Source: Bdellovibrionales bacterium RIFOXYC1_FULL_37_79 (GTDB lineage: Bacteria; Bdellovibrionota; Bacteriovoracia; Bacteriovoracales; Bacteriovoracaceae). Taken from it: a stretch of 64,000 bases of DNA. The DNA is taken from NCBI GenBank assembly GCA_001770015.1, contig MEQB01000012.1, positions 62,001 to 126,000 of the forward strand, written 5' to 3'. The position numbers were made by a program, and so were the translations under genes. A model generated the notes under the pieces. That model was not told the DNA's origin. It made no database searches and saw nothing but the letters and a program-made list of their open reading frames with translations. How positions within the stretch are numbered: the first letter of the stretch is position 1; each line of letters opens with the position of its first letter. Positions 1 through 8,526 of this stretch are shown here, piece by piece.

Positions 1-2
1 CC

Positions 3-215
3 GCAAGCCAGATTGAAATACAATTTAGCAATGTTCTATTTAAAACCATGCAGATACAAATGAATAAAACAAATAAAACCACCCAAGTAAGCGTTGGTTT
101 TGTCGGGTGGGTTGACCATAGAGGCTGTAGCCTTACTCAATTTTTCTCACCATCCCCACAAACGAATATGGTTACTTTTACTGAAAATCATCTGTTTGAT
201 ATTGAGATAAAATAA
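3..215 (+). CDS. C-terminal end of an unidentified protein (partial)
   Basis: A reading frame is open from the left edge and closes with TAA, giving about 70 residues that end in HLFDIEIK. The 5' part lies outside the window. The fragment shows no signal, membrane segment or motif that I recognise. It is followed after 12 bp by the convergent end of the next gene, which fits a true 3' end. Evidence is limited to the open frame and gene spacing. Confidence 0.45.
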   Translation, partial: ASQIEIQFSNVLFKTMQIQMNKTNKTTQVSVGFVGWVDHRGCSLTQFFSPSPQTNMVTFTENHLFDIEIK

Positions 216-227
216 AAGGTTGATTTA

Positions 228-980
228 TTAAATTCTTTGAAGTCCTTCAAATAAAGCGGTAAGCAGGGATTTTTGTAAACTGGTAAAATCAAAAAGCTCG
301 GCCATGATAATGACCGGGCTTTCCTTAATTAAAGCACATATAACTATCTGCCCTTGAGATTTATTATACTCAGTAATATTAAACAGGTGATCCATTTGCG
401 GACGGTAGGTTTCCATCAAACTTTTTTCAAATTCATCACCTACATGAGTGGAAGGAAGTCTTACACCATCTATTCTAAATTGGGTGAGCTGGCTTTTAGC
501 TTGGCCTTTCTCGTTTGGTTTAATATTGTTAAAGATAAGTTTTAGGGTGATGGCCCCTAGATTTCTTTTAATGATGAACCACAATTCCTCAAAAAAATCC
601 ACCCGGTCATTGGGCATGAGTTCTTTTAGATGATCGAGTGTTACAAATAAATTCTCAAGGCTCTTGAGATTACAATTCAAAACCCAATTTGCATAAGCCT
701 GTTTGATGATATCTCTGGCGAGCTGGAAAGATAGTTGATTAAAGCTCTCCTCATTTAGTTTTAAGGTGGAGGCGTTGCAGATGGGATAATATTTATTTTC
801 TTCCTCCAAAAGAGACATGATTTCATTTTCATTTTCTAAAACATCAAGAATCATCAAATTCACTTTTTCATTTTTAATTTCGTCTATGGTAATGGTTTTT
901 AAATTGGTTTGCCCAACCAGATCAAAAGTTTTGATTAAAACTTTATTCTTTGCTTTAATAAACCCAATGGAAAAAATCAT
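228..980 (-). CDS. hypothetical protein, 250 aa
   Basis: I do not recognise the family. The protein is soluble-looking, with no signal peptide or membrane span, and begins MIFSIGFIKAKNK. The middle (about residues 90-150) is predicted helical and the ends look alpha/beta. The start is preceded by AAAGGATT on the minus strand, an acceptable ribosome site. It stands alone between a convergent partial gene and a divergent secreted-protein gene. The length of uninterrupted frame and the spacing support it being real; no function can be assigned. Confidence 0.7.
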   Translation of the reverse strand: MIFSIGFIKAKNKVLIKTFDLVGQTNLKTITIDEIKNEKVNLMILDVLENENEIMSLLEEENKYYPICNASTLKLNEESFNQLSFQLARDIIKQAYANWVLNCNLKSLENLFVTLDHLKELMPNDRVDFFEELWFIIKRNLGAITLKLIFNNIKPNEKGQAKSQLTQFRIDGVRLPSTHVGDEFEKSLMETYRPQMDHLFNITEYNKSQGQIVICALIKESPVIIMAELFDFTSLQKSLLTALFEGLQRI

Positions 981-1145
981 AATAATCCTTTTTTTATCTA
1001 CAATGACATGAACAATTTAACCTATGGATTGATGGCCTGCAAGGGTAAATTGAACAGCCAGGGGGCAATTTTTTGAATAGGTCTGGGCGCACAGGCGATA
1101 TAATGCCTCTGGACGTTAAATTTTTAGTAATTTAAAATAAAGGAT

Positions 1146-1790
1146 ATGAAGGTTTTATTTATTGCAGTGATTTTGGGATGGGAAGCTTGGCAACCTTGGG
1201 CCTGGTCCCAAGATGAGTTGTATATCAAGAAGATGCTTTTGCAAGAAAGATTACAACAGTCAACAAAAGAAATTAAAAAAACCGTGTACGATTTGCAGGC
1301 AAGCACCCCACTTTACAAGGTGGATTTAAATCAAGACAAATATAAGGAAGGGATTATTTATCACAAGGATAATGGGAGAGATGTTTTACATATTTTATCC
1401 CATAGAGGAAAATTAATTAAAAGTTTTGAACTCGATGCTTTTGGTAAAAATGCTGTCTTGGACCGGATTGCCATTAAACAACTCTCGGCGGAAACCAACG
1501 TTATGATTTTATATTTTTATGCCGGGGAGCAAGAATATATTGATTACAAAGGGCAGGGCAGACTCTACTTTATCAATATTGATAAAAATAACTTTGATAA
1601 AATGAATATTCAAAAAGGGCCTAGCTTTTGGTCGGAAGCAAAAGATAGCCATGGAAACTATCATCGCCGTCATTATCAGGTGAATCTTAAAGATTTAAAT
1701 CATGATGGTGTTAAGGAAATTCTGGTGAAGTATGCCAGTATCTCGCAGGTATGTATGTACCAAGGCGAAGGCAAGTGGGTCTGTAAGTAA
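1146..1790 (+). CDS. secreted protein with FG-GAP/VCBS-like segment
   Basis: The N-terminus (MKVLFIAVILGWEAWQPWAWSQ) is a short signal peptide with probable cleavage after AWS, so the product is exported. The mature part is about 190 residues. Near the end, LKDLNHDGVKEILVKY resembles the calcium-loop strand of FG-GAP/VCBS propeller repeats (DxNxDGxxE), and an upstream YKVDLNQDKYKEGIIY stretch is a weaker copy. The start has AAAGGAT before it. It converges with the small membrane protein gene downstream with a 5 bp gap. No enzymatic motif is visible; a surface or periplasmic role is inference. Confidence 0.65.
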   Translation: MKVLFIAVILGWEAWQPWAWSQDELYIKKMLLQERLQQSTKEIKKTVYDLQASTPLYKVDLNQDKYKEGIIYHKDNGRDVLHILSHRGKLIKSFELDAFGKNAVLDRIAIKQLSAETNVMILYFYAGEQEYIDYKGQGRLYFINIDKNNFDKMNIQKGPSFWSEAKDSHGNYHRRHYQVNLKDLNHDGVKEILVKYASISQVCMYQGEGKWVCK

Positions 1791-1795
1791 CTTAA

Positions 1796-2230
1796 TCAAG
1801 AAGCCTTGGGAATATTATCGTCGTCATGATCCTGCCAGTGATCGCTTTGATAATCGGACATAAAGGAGAGATTGTTTTTTAGTTTTTCTTGGCGATTTCT
1901 GGAATGTTTAAAATTCATTCCTTTGATAATGCTAAACCAGATAATAATTGGCAGTATGGTTATAAATATTATAAAAATTATGGGTAAGGCACTAGGCCCA
2001 TTATCCAATTTGGTCTCTTTCACTCCGTCGTTTGAGTAAATATTTGCGGCCAATTCACGATTGGTTCTTTCTGTATTGGATTTGAATTTAAAACCTTTGG
2101 CATTTTTGGGAGAAACGGGTTTTTCCTGGTCTATGGAAAGTCCCATGACTGGTTCCACCGCTGGCTGTCTTGCCAAAAGCGTCCAACACAAGAAAAAAGA
2201 CGCTAGAAAGATAAATGTTGTTTTTCTCAT
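1796..2230 (-). CDS. small exported membrane protein
   Basis: The protein has 144 residues. The N-terminal MRKTTFIFLASFFLCWTLLARQPA is a signal peptide. After a polar linker of about 60 residues comes one strong hydrophobic segment (LPIIFIIFITILPIIIWFSII, about residues 81-101) followed by basic residues. This suggests a periplasmic N-terminal segment anchored by one span with a short cytoplasmic tail. I do not recognise a family. It is divergent from the LuxE-like operon with about 120 bp between them, where both promoters should lie. Confidence 0.6.
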   Translation of the reverse strand: MRKTTFIFLASFFLCWTLLARQPAVEPVMGLSIDQEKPVSPKNAKGFKFKSNTERTNRELAANIYSNDGVKETKLDNGPSALPIIFIIFITILPIIIWFSIIKGMNFKHSRNRQEKLKNNLSFMSDYQSDHWQDHDDDNIPKAS

Positions 2231-2351
2231 GATCCCTCCATGGATGCTTAGAGAAAAAATCCGTAAAATTAGTCAGTTACGCTGGACTGAAATTGTAAGG
2301 TTGTATGAATATTTTTCATCAATACTCTTTATTCCTTCATATCTATGATAC

Positions 2352-3566
2352 ATGGCAAAAGGGTTAAATTATAGTGGGAAAATTATCCTTACTATGGGAG
2401 CAAAATTGGAAAAACTTGAGATATTTGATCGGGAAAGGCTTGGCAAAGTTTGGGAATTTTGCATGTTGGAAAAACCCTATAGTGTTAATCCAGACACGGA
2501 TAGACTGTTTATTGATGCCCTTCAAGAGGTGATTGCCTGGCACCAGCATCAATCCAACTTTTATGAAAAACTTTTAATTAAAAATCAATTTTCGAAAGAT
2601 ACTCTGCAATCCATTTTAGATATTCATAAGATTCCATTTATCTTTGCAAATTTTTTTAAAAAATATGAAGTGCTTTCGATTGATAAAAAAGATGTCTTTT
2701 TACATTTAACCTCGTCGGGAACCACCGGGCAAAAGTCCCAGATATTTTTTGATGAATGGTCGATTAAATCGGCGCAAAGAATGGTCGATCTGATTTTTAA
2801 CTATTACGGATGGATAACCCCACATCAAAAATGTAATTACCTCCTATATACTTATGAACCCGAGAAAAATTTTAACCTAGGTACATCCTATACGGATAAT
2901 TTTTTATGCAAATATGCTCCCATCAATGAGGTATCATATGCTCTTAAAAATGTAGGGGACGGGGAACACAAGTTTGATTTGTTTGGCTGTATCGAAGTTT
3001 TGCAAAAATATGAAGAGGCGCAGTTGCCGGTGAGAATTTTTGGATTCCCGGCTTTTTTGTATTTTACGCTTGAACATATGAAAAAAATAAAAATGCCACC
3101 CATAAAATTACATAAGGAATCTTTGGTATTTTTGGGTGGAGGCTGGAAAGGACATCAGGATAAAGTGATTGAAAAAAAGGATTTTTATGACCTGGCCGGT
3201 GAATACCTGAATATTCCAGATGAAAGATTGCGGGATGGATTTGGTTCAGTTGAGCATTGTATCCCCTACATTGAATGTAAATCCCACCATTTTCATGTAC
3301 CGGTGTGGTCTCAAATAATTATTAGAGACGTAAAAACTCTGAAACCGCTCGGGCCTGATCAAGTGGGGTATTTAAATTTCATTTCCCCATATATAACTTC
3401 AGTTCCGGCAAATTCAGTGCTGATGGGCGATTTGGCGATTTTACATGCTGGGAGTGATTGTCCTTGTGAATTGGAGACTCCCTGGTTTGATATTGTGGGC
3501 AGGGCCGGGACCAGTAAAAATAAAAGTTGTGCAATGAAGGCCTCTGAACTCCTGAATAAATTTTAA
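2352..3566 (+). CDS. LuxE-type acyl-protein synthetase
   Basis: The protein has 404 residues and matches the LuxE family (ATP-dependent acyl-protein synthetase), which adenylates a fatty acid and holds it on its own cysteine before passing it to LuxC. Visible signatures are the adenylate-binding loop LTSSGTTGQKSQ (residues 119-130) and the C-terminal GRAGTSKNKSCAMKASELL, in which Cys393 lies where LuxE carries the acylated cysteine. The start is uncertain: the first ATG lacks a Shine-Dalgarno, whereas a TTG at 2406 has GGAG five bases upstream. It leads a three-gene operon; the LuxC fusion starts 9 bp after its stop. No luxA, luxB or luxD lies nearby, so bioluminescence is not implied. Confidence 0.85.
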   Translation: MAKGLNYSGKIILTMGAKLEKLEIFDRERLGKVWEFCMLEKPYSVNPDTDRLFIDALQEVIAWHQHQSNFYEKLLIKNQFSKDTLQSILDIHKIPFIFANFFKKYEVLSIDKKDVFLHLTSSGTTGQKSQIFFDEWSIKSAQRMVDLIFNYYGWITPHQKCNYLLYTYEPEKNFNLGTSYTDNFLCKYAPINEVSYALKNVGDGEHKFDLFGCIEVLQKYEEAQLPVRIFGFPAFLYFTLEHMKKIKMPPIKLHKESLVFLGGGWKGHQDKVIEKKDFYDLAGEYLNIPDERLRDGFGSVEHCIPYIECKSHHFHVPVWSQIIIRDVKTLKPLGPDQVGYLNFISPYITSVPANSVLMGDLAILHAGSDCPCELETPWFDIVGRAGTSKNKSCAMKASELLNKF

Positions 3567-3575
3567 GGAATAATT

Positions 3576-6047
3576 ATGCATTTGTGGAAAGGTGTAGAAA
3601 TTGATGATTCAAGATTAATGGAAAATCTGAAAGTTTTGGATAACGAAATGTCGAATTCGCTTAATTTGAATCTACCGGTAAGGTTGGTCTTGGATGCTCT
3701 TGAGCGATTTAATCAGGCGTTAACTGATGAACAGTTAGGTGACTATTTAAATGATGCTCATTTATCCCAGGAAGATTTAAAGGATGAAATTGGATTTTTC
3801 AGGGATTTTTTAAAAATGAGTAATCTGAAAAATAAAATTAAAAAAGAATTGGGTGGTTATGATGTTTGGGATTTGAAGAAAAATTTGGACACCGTGGAGG
3901 TTTTTGAAGGGAGACGACCGCTTGGGATTATCCTGCATATTACCCCTTCAAATTCCAATGTACTGGCTTTTTTGGCGGCCGTGGAGGGATTGCTAAGTGG
4001 CAACGTTAATCTACTGAAAATTTCTAGCAAAGATTCCAGTTTTTCAATGAAAGCATTAAAAAAATTAGGTGAGCTGGATGATACGGGACTGATTAGGAAT
4101 CATTTGATGGTGTTGAGACTGAGTTCCAAACAAAAAGATGTCATCATTCAATTGGCGGCGATTGCCAATGGTGTTTCAGTGTGGGGGGGGGATCCGGCAG
4201 TCCTTGAAATAAAAAATATGGTACCGGCTCAATGCAAAGTGATTACCTGGGGACATAAAATTTCTTTTGCTTATATCACCAGGTCTTATTTCCAAGATGA
4301 GGAAACTTTAAAAAATTTAGCAAGAGATTGTGTGAGATTGGAACAACAGGCCTGTGCTTCTCCTCAATGTATTTATTTAGAGACAGGTTCATACCAGGAA
4401 GTTCGCCAATTTGCTGAAAAGTTTTATCAATATTTAAAAAAGGAATCCGATCAAAAAATAACTAGACCGCTTCCCACCGATGTCCAGGCGGAAATTACTA
4501 ACGTTACAGAATTGGTCAAACTTGATGAGATAATGATGGACTCACTGGTGCTTGAAGATCCAGATAAAAAATTTCGAATCTATGTTGAAAATGATTCAAC
4601 TCTAAAAACTTCCCCTTTGCACCGAACTATCTGGATCAAGCCGCTTTCCAAGGAAAGTATTTTATCTGAATTATTTCCCTTCCGGAATTATTTACAGACG
4701 ATCGGGTTTGCGGGCAATTTGCAAGATTCTTTCGATATATTGGATATTTTATTGAAAACGGGTGCTACCCGGATCAAACCAGTTGGAACTATGCTTGATA
4801 CCTATGCAGGTGAGGCACATGATGGGGTCTATCCACTGCATGCGTTTACGAAAAATGTCAGTGCAATGGTAGAAGGGATAGACGGATGGTCAAGAATAAA
4901 CTTCTCAAATTATTTCAACCAATCGTCCAGTCAAAAAGTCATGACCAAGGATGATTTTCAAAAACAAAGTCATGATCTCCAGCATGCCAAGTTATTTTTT
5001 AAAAGTGGGGGAAGTTCGGGTAAAACCGCACTTTCTTCCTTTGACTATGCAGATTATTATTTACTGATGGAAGCTGCCAGTGAAGGATTGATAGCTTCCG
5101 GCCTCGATCCCAAATGTGATAAAGTTATTAATCTTTTTTTTGGTGGAGGGCTTTATGGGGGGATGATCAGCTTCTTTACTATTTTGGAAAAAATGCGTGC
5201 CATTCAATATACCATGGGAGCCTGGCCGGATTTTGAATTTGTTGGAGAGACGATCGTTACAAATAACATAGATACTCTAATTGGTATGACTTCATATTTG
5301 ATACAATTGTTGGATTACAATAAGGAAAAATTTAAAAAATATAATGGAATTAAAAAGATATTTTATGGGGGAGAGCATTTCACTGGCAAACAAAAGGAAT
5401 GGGTTCAAAATGAATTTCATATTAACTTGATCAAGTCAGCCAGTTATGGGAGCGTTGATGCCGGTCCGCTTGGATATCAGTGTCAATACACCTTGGGGAG
5501 TGTCCACCATTTACATGATAGTATTCACCACTTGGAAATTCTAAAGCTTGATTCGGATATGCCGGTGGATGACAATGAAATTGGCAGATTGGTGTTTACC
5601 ACACCAGACCGGGAATCTGTGGTTATCAACCGGTATGAAATAGGTGATATGGGTAGGTGGATACCAGGTAAATGTGCTTGTGGAAGAAAGGCCAGGTTAT
5701 TTGAGTTAAAAGGGCGCATGGGGGATGTTTTCAAGGTAGGAGGCACTTTTATTAATTTTCAAATGATTGAAAATATCCTGTGTGACAAATGTTCATACAG
5801 TGGTGAGTTTCAAATAGAGATAACTAACCGTGATCGTCTGGATCACTTGATTTTAAAACTGGATAAAAGTAAAATTATTTCTGGTGATGTAAAAAAAATA
5901 GTATTAAAAAATTATAAAGATTTGTATGAAGTGATTGAGATCGAACAAGCTTTGAAATTGGAAGTTAAGAAAATTGAATCAAATGAATTTTTAAGAACCC
6001 CTGCCAGCGGCAAGTTAATTCGGGTTAAAGACCAGAGAAAAATATGA
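3576..6047 (+). CDS. LuxC acyl-CoA reductase fused to PaaK-like adenylating domain
   Basis: The protein has 823 residues in two parts. Residues about 1-430 match LuxC (long-chain acyl-CoA/acyl-enzyme reductase of the aldehyde dehydrogenase superfamily), with IILHITPSNSNVLAF (nucleotide site) and EQQACASPQ, in which Cys260 is the catalytic thiol. Residues about 460-823 resemble phenylacetate-CoA ligase/LuxE-type AMP-forming enzymes, with phosphate loop KSGGSSGKTAL (476-486), FYGGEHF, SYGSVDAGPLGY and RYEIGDMGRWIPGKCACGR. Typical LuxC is about 480 residues, so this is a fusion. It could activate an acyl group and reduce it to an aldehyde in one chain. Its stop overlaps the next start as ATGA. 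A run of nine G lies inside the LuxC half at 4183-4191. Confidence 0.85.
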   Translation: MHLWKGVEIDDSRLMENLKVLDNEMSNSLNLNLPVRLVLDALERFNQALTDEQLGDYLNDAHLSQEDLKDEIGFFRDFLKMSNLKNKIKKELGGYDVWDLKKNLDTVEVFEGRRPLGIILHITPSNSNVLAFLAAVEGLLSGNVNLLKISSKDSSFSMKALKKLGELDDTGLIRNHLMVLRLSSKQKDVIIQLAAIANGVSVWGGDPAVLEIKNMVPAQCKVITWGHKISFAYITRSYFQDEETLKNLARDCVRLEQQACASPQCIYLETGSYQEVRQFAEKFYQYLKKESDQKITRPLPTDVQAEITNVTELVKLDEIMMDSLVLEDPDKKFRIYVENDSTLKTSPLHRTIWIKPLSKESILSELFPFRNYLQTIGFAGNLQDSFDILDILLKTGATRIKPVGTMLDTYAGEAHDGVYPLHAFTKNVSAMVEGIDGWSRINFSNYFNQSSSQKVMTKDDFQKQSHDLQHAKLFFKSGGSSGKTALSSFDYADYYLLMEAASEGLIASGLDPKCDKVINLFFGGGLYGGMISFFTILEKMRAIQYTMGAWPDFEFVGETIVTNNIDTLIGMTSYLIQLLDYNKEKFKKYNGIKKIFYGGEHFTGKQKEWVQNEFHINLIKSASYGSVDAGPLGYQCQYTLGSVHHLHDSIHHLEILKLDSDMPVDDNEIGRLVFTTPDRESVVINRYEIGDMGRWIPGKCACGRKARLFELKGRMGDVFKVGGTFINFQMIENILCDKCSYSGEFQIEITNRDRLDHLILKLDKSKIISGDVKKIVLKNYKDLYEVIEIEQALKLEVKKIESNEFLRTPASGKLIRVKDQRKI

Positions 6048-7309
6048 TAAATGTAAATAGACACGAAAAATTAAAGAGTCTGGTTAAATTGGCCAGAGAG
6101 AAATCCCCCTTTTATCGAGAACTATATCGTGATGTAGATATTGAGAAATTCCAGTTAGAAAATCTTTTGATTGTTGATCAGGAAAAATTTTGGGCAGCTA
6201 ATACCGTCTGCAATAACCAGTTACTGACGGGAAAGGTTGAAGATGGAATTGTCCTTAAAAGTGGTGGGACCACCGGACATCCTAAATTTTCAGTTTATAC
6301 CAAATCGGAATGGGAAATGTTTACTAAAATATTTGGCGAAGGGTTGGACCAGTCCAATCTTGCCAACGGTGATAGAGTTGCCAATCTATTTTATAGTGGT
6401 GAACTTTATGCCTCGTTTATTTTTATTATGAAGTCGCTTGAATATGCGAAAACCCCGGTAATTCATTATCCGATCACGGGGAAATGTCCAGATTCCAGTT
6501 TGCTGGAAATGATTCAGGATTTGAACATCAATGTATTGGCCGGAGTTCCCACTTCATTTATGCATCTGGCGAGCCTAGTACGCGGAAAAAATTTTAAACT
6601 GCCGGTTGAAAAAATATTATATGGCGGAGAAGGGTTATACCAGGATCAAAGAGAAGTCCTGGAAGATTGTTTCCCGAACGTTACCATTTCATCCATTGGC
6701 TATGCCAGCGTGGATGGCGGTCATCTTGGTTATGTGGATAAAACTTGCTTGCCCGGAGAACATGCTTGCTTTAATCAGTATTCGATTATGGAACTATTGG
6801 ATGAAAATACCAATGAACCAATTGAAAAAAACGGGGTGGTGGGAAAACTGGTTTATACCAACCTGGAACGAACGCTGATGCCGATTATCAGATATCCGGT
6901 CGGAGATCTGGCCAAATGGACCAAAGTGGGCGAAAAGTTTCTTCTGCAAGGTAGATCGGAAGTTGGTGCCAGAGTCGGGCCAGTTACGGTCAATCGGGAT
7001 GATTTTTCGGATATTTTAAAATCTTATCCCCGCAAAAATCTTATCATGGGATTCCAGGTGATTATTGAACATGAGAATAAAAAGGATTTTTTGATTTGGC
7101 GAATTGCTTCAGATAGTGGCAATGTTGAGTTACTGAGACAAGATCAGGAGTTGCTTTATCAACTTTTTTCGAAAGAAAAAAAGATGTACAAAGAAAGTGT
7201 GGAGATGGGGCTCATCGGTGATATTCAAATTCAGATATGCGGGTACGAAGACTTGGTTAGAAATCGACGTACCGGCAAATTGAGGAATGTCGTTGATCGG
7301 CGCAATTGA
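6044..7309 (+). CDS. PaaK-like AMP-forming ligase
   Basis: The protein has 421 residues and resembles the phenylacetate-CoA ligase/LuxE adenylating family. It shows VLKSGGTTGHPKFSVYT (about residues 70-86), ILYGGEGLY, IGYASVDGGHLGYVD and IRYPVGDLAKW. These are the phosphate loop and the later adenylate-binding motifs in normal order. It is clearly paralogous to the second half of the preceding fusion. The start ATG overlaps the previous stop by four bases, so translation is probably coupled. It is the third acyl-activating module of the operon; the substrate (fatty, aryl or carrier-bound acid) cannot be read from sequence. It ends 13 bp from a convergent gene. Confidence 0.8.
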   Translation: MINVNRHEKLKSLVKLAREKSPFYRELYRDVDIEKFQLENLLIVDQEKFWAANTVCNNQLLTGKVEDGIVLKSGGTTGHPKFSVYTKSEWEMFTKIFGEGLDQSNLANGDRVANLFYSGELYASFIFIMKSLEYAKTPVIHYPITGKCPDSSLLEMIQDLNINVLAGVPTSFMHLASLVRGKNFKLPVEKILYGGEGLYQDQREVLEDCFPNVTISSIGYASVDGGHLGYVDKTCLPGEHACFNQYSIMELLDENTNEPIEKNGVVGKLVYTNLERTLMPIIRYPVGDLAKWTKVGEKFLLQGRSEVGARVGPVTVNRDDFSDILKSYPRKNLIMGFQVIIEHENKKDFLIWRIASDSGNVELLRQDQELLYQLFSKEKKMYKESVEMGLIGDIQIQICGYEDLVRNRRTGKLRNVVDRRN

Positions 7310-7322
7310 TATGATTAGAATC

Positions 7323-7835
7323 TTAGTTGGGCTGAAAATATCGAAAATAGATTTTTTCTAATCTGGCCTGATGGGCTTTTTCCAGATTTGCCAGGTTTAC
7401 TAAGGTTTCCTTGGTTTCTTTGTCTTTGTACGCTCGGGCCATGTCATTATAAAAAAGATAGGAGTCTTTTTCTTTAGCAATAGTGAATTCCAGCACCTCT
7501 TTAACAGTGGCGTCTGTCTTTAAAACATCACTAAATTCCTGTTCTTGATATTTTTCAAATTTAACCTTACTGGCTTTAAAATTTCCAGGGCCTCCTGCTA
7601 TCAGTTTTTGAAGTACCTTGATATGTTCAAGTTCCTCTGATGCCAATCTGCTCAAGGCTTTCTTGGCGTCGGGATTTTCCATTTTATTGCATAGTCCCAG
7701 AAGAACGTCGTGGGCCTCTTCTTCCTTTAAAATGGCAAAATCCATTATGTCATAAAAATCGACATTTTTGTTTAGATTCTGGCTAGAAACCCGGGATGCA
7801 CTATTACTTACGTTGGTAAATTCAGTCATGTTCAT
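7323..7835 (-). CDS. ferritin-like (rubrerythrin-type) di-iron protein
   Basis: The protein has 170 residues and a four-helix ferritin-like core. The metal ligands of the rubrerythrin family appear in order: KEEEAH (about residue 36), EELEH (about 67), AKEKDSYLFY (about 120) and NLEKAHQARLE (about 147). It lacks a rubredoxin tail, so it is of the erythrin/YciE-like short type. A role in peroxide or oxygen detoxification or iron handling is inferred from the family. It is divergent from a rubrerythrin gene with a 115 bp shared upstream region, which suggests joint stress control, though no clear operator is visible there. Confidence 0.8.
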   Translation of the reverse strand: MNMTEFTNVSNSASRVSSQNLNKNVDFYDIMDFAILKEEEAHDVLLGLCNKMENPDAKKALSRLASEELEHIKVLQKLIAGGPGNFKASKVKFEKYQEQEFSDVLKTDATVKEVLEFTIAKEKDSYLFYNDMARAYKDKETKETLVNLANLEKAHQARLEKIYFRYFQPN

Positions 7836-7950
7836 AATCTTCCTTCCTTGATCTAAAATCGTTGATGTTTCCGTATAACTAACAGTGCCCGGTCTATTGC
7901 TTTTATTACGGATTTTTAATAATCTTTTGATATATTTTTATGGAGGCGAT

Positions 7951-8526
7951 ATGTTAAAGGGTAGTCTTACAGAAATCAATTTACTCAAAGCTTTTACTAG
8001 CAAATCACAGGCCCGAAATAGATATAGTTTTTTTGCCAAAGTTGCCAAGGAAGAAGGCCATCCTATAATTGAACAAGTTTTTGAACAAACGGCGGAATAT
8101 GAACGTATTCTCGCCAAAAGATTTTTTAAACTTCTTCCGGGTGGAAATCTTGCAATCACGGAAATTTTTTCTGCTGGATATATTGGTAATACTATAGAAA
8201 ATCTTAATTTATCAGTGCAAGAGGAAAAAAATGATTGGGAAAAATTTTATCCTGCATATGCGATGACTGCCAAAGCGGAGGGCCTTGATACGATTTCGCA
8301 GATCTTCGATGCGATGATTGAAGCGGATAAATATCATTATGAACGATTTGTAATGATAAGAAGAAGATTACAAAAAGGTGAGTTTTATAAAAGATCAAAA
8401 AAAGTCAGATGGCGCTGCCGAAAATGTGGTTATATACATTTGGGTGTACAGGCACCACAGGTCTGCTTGGCGTGCGTGCATCCACAGGGATATTTCGATG
8501 TGGTGGATGAGGCAGCCATCTTGTAA
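7951..8526 (+). CDS. rubrerythrin with rubredoxin tail and altered iron ligands
   Basis: I place the start at the ATG preceded by GGAGGCG, giving 191 residues; a GTG 66 bases upstream is less likely. The order is that of classical rubrerythrin: helical domain with SQARNRYSFFAKVAKEEG, ENLNLSVQEEKNDWEKFYP and MIEADKYHYERF, then a rubredoxin-like tail with two Cys pairs (CRKCGY, CLAC). Two canonical ligands of the di-iron site look replaced: the Glu before SQARNRY is Lys (TSKSQARN), and the His of the E-x-x-H motif is Leu (TAEYERILAKRF). The peroxidase site may therefore be damaged or remodelled. The 3' end overlaps the convergent regulator by 97 bp. Confidence 0.85.
   Translation: MLKGSLTEINLLKAFTSKSQARNRYSFFAKVAKEEGHPIIEQVFEQTAEYERILAKRFFKLLPGGNLAITEIFSAGYIGNTIENLNLSVQEEKNDWEKFYPAYAMTAKAEGLDTISQIFDAMIEADKYHYERFVMIRRRLQKGEFYKRSKKVRWRCRKCGYIHLGVQAPQVCLACVHPQGYFDVVDEAAIL

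Noticed and set aside
2352-7309. A bioluminescence lux operon
   Set aside because: Only LuxC- and LuxE-type genes are present; no luciferase subunits or LuxD thioesterase were found.
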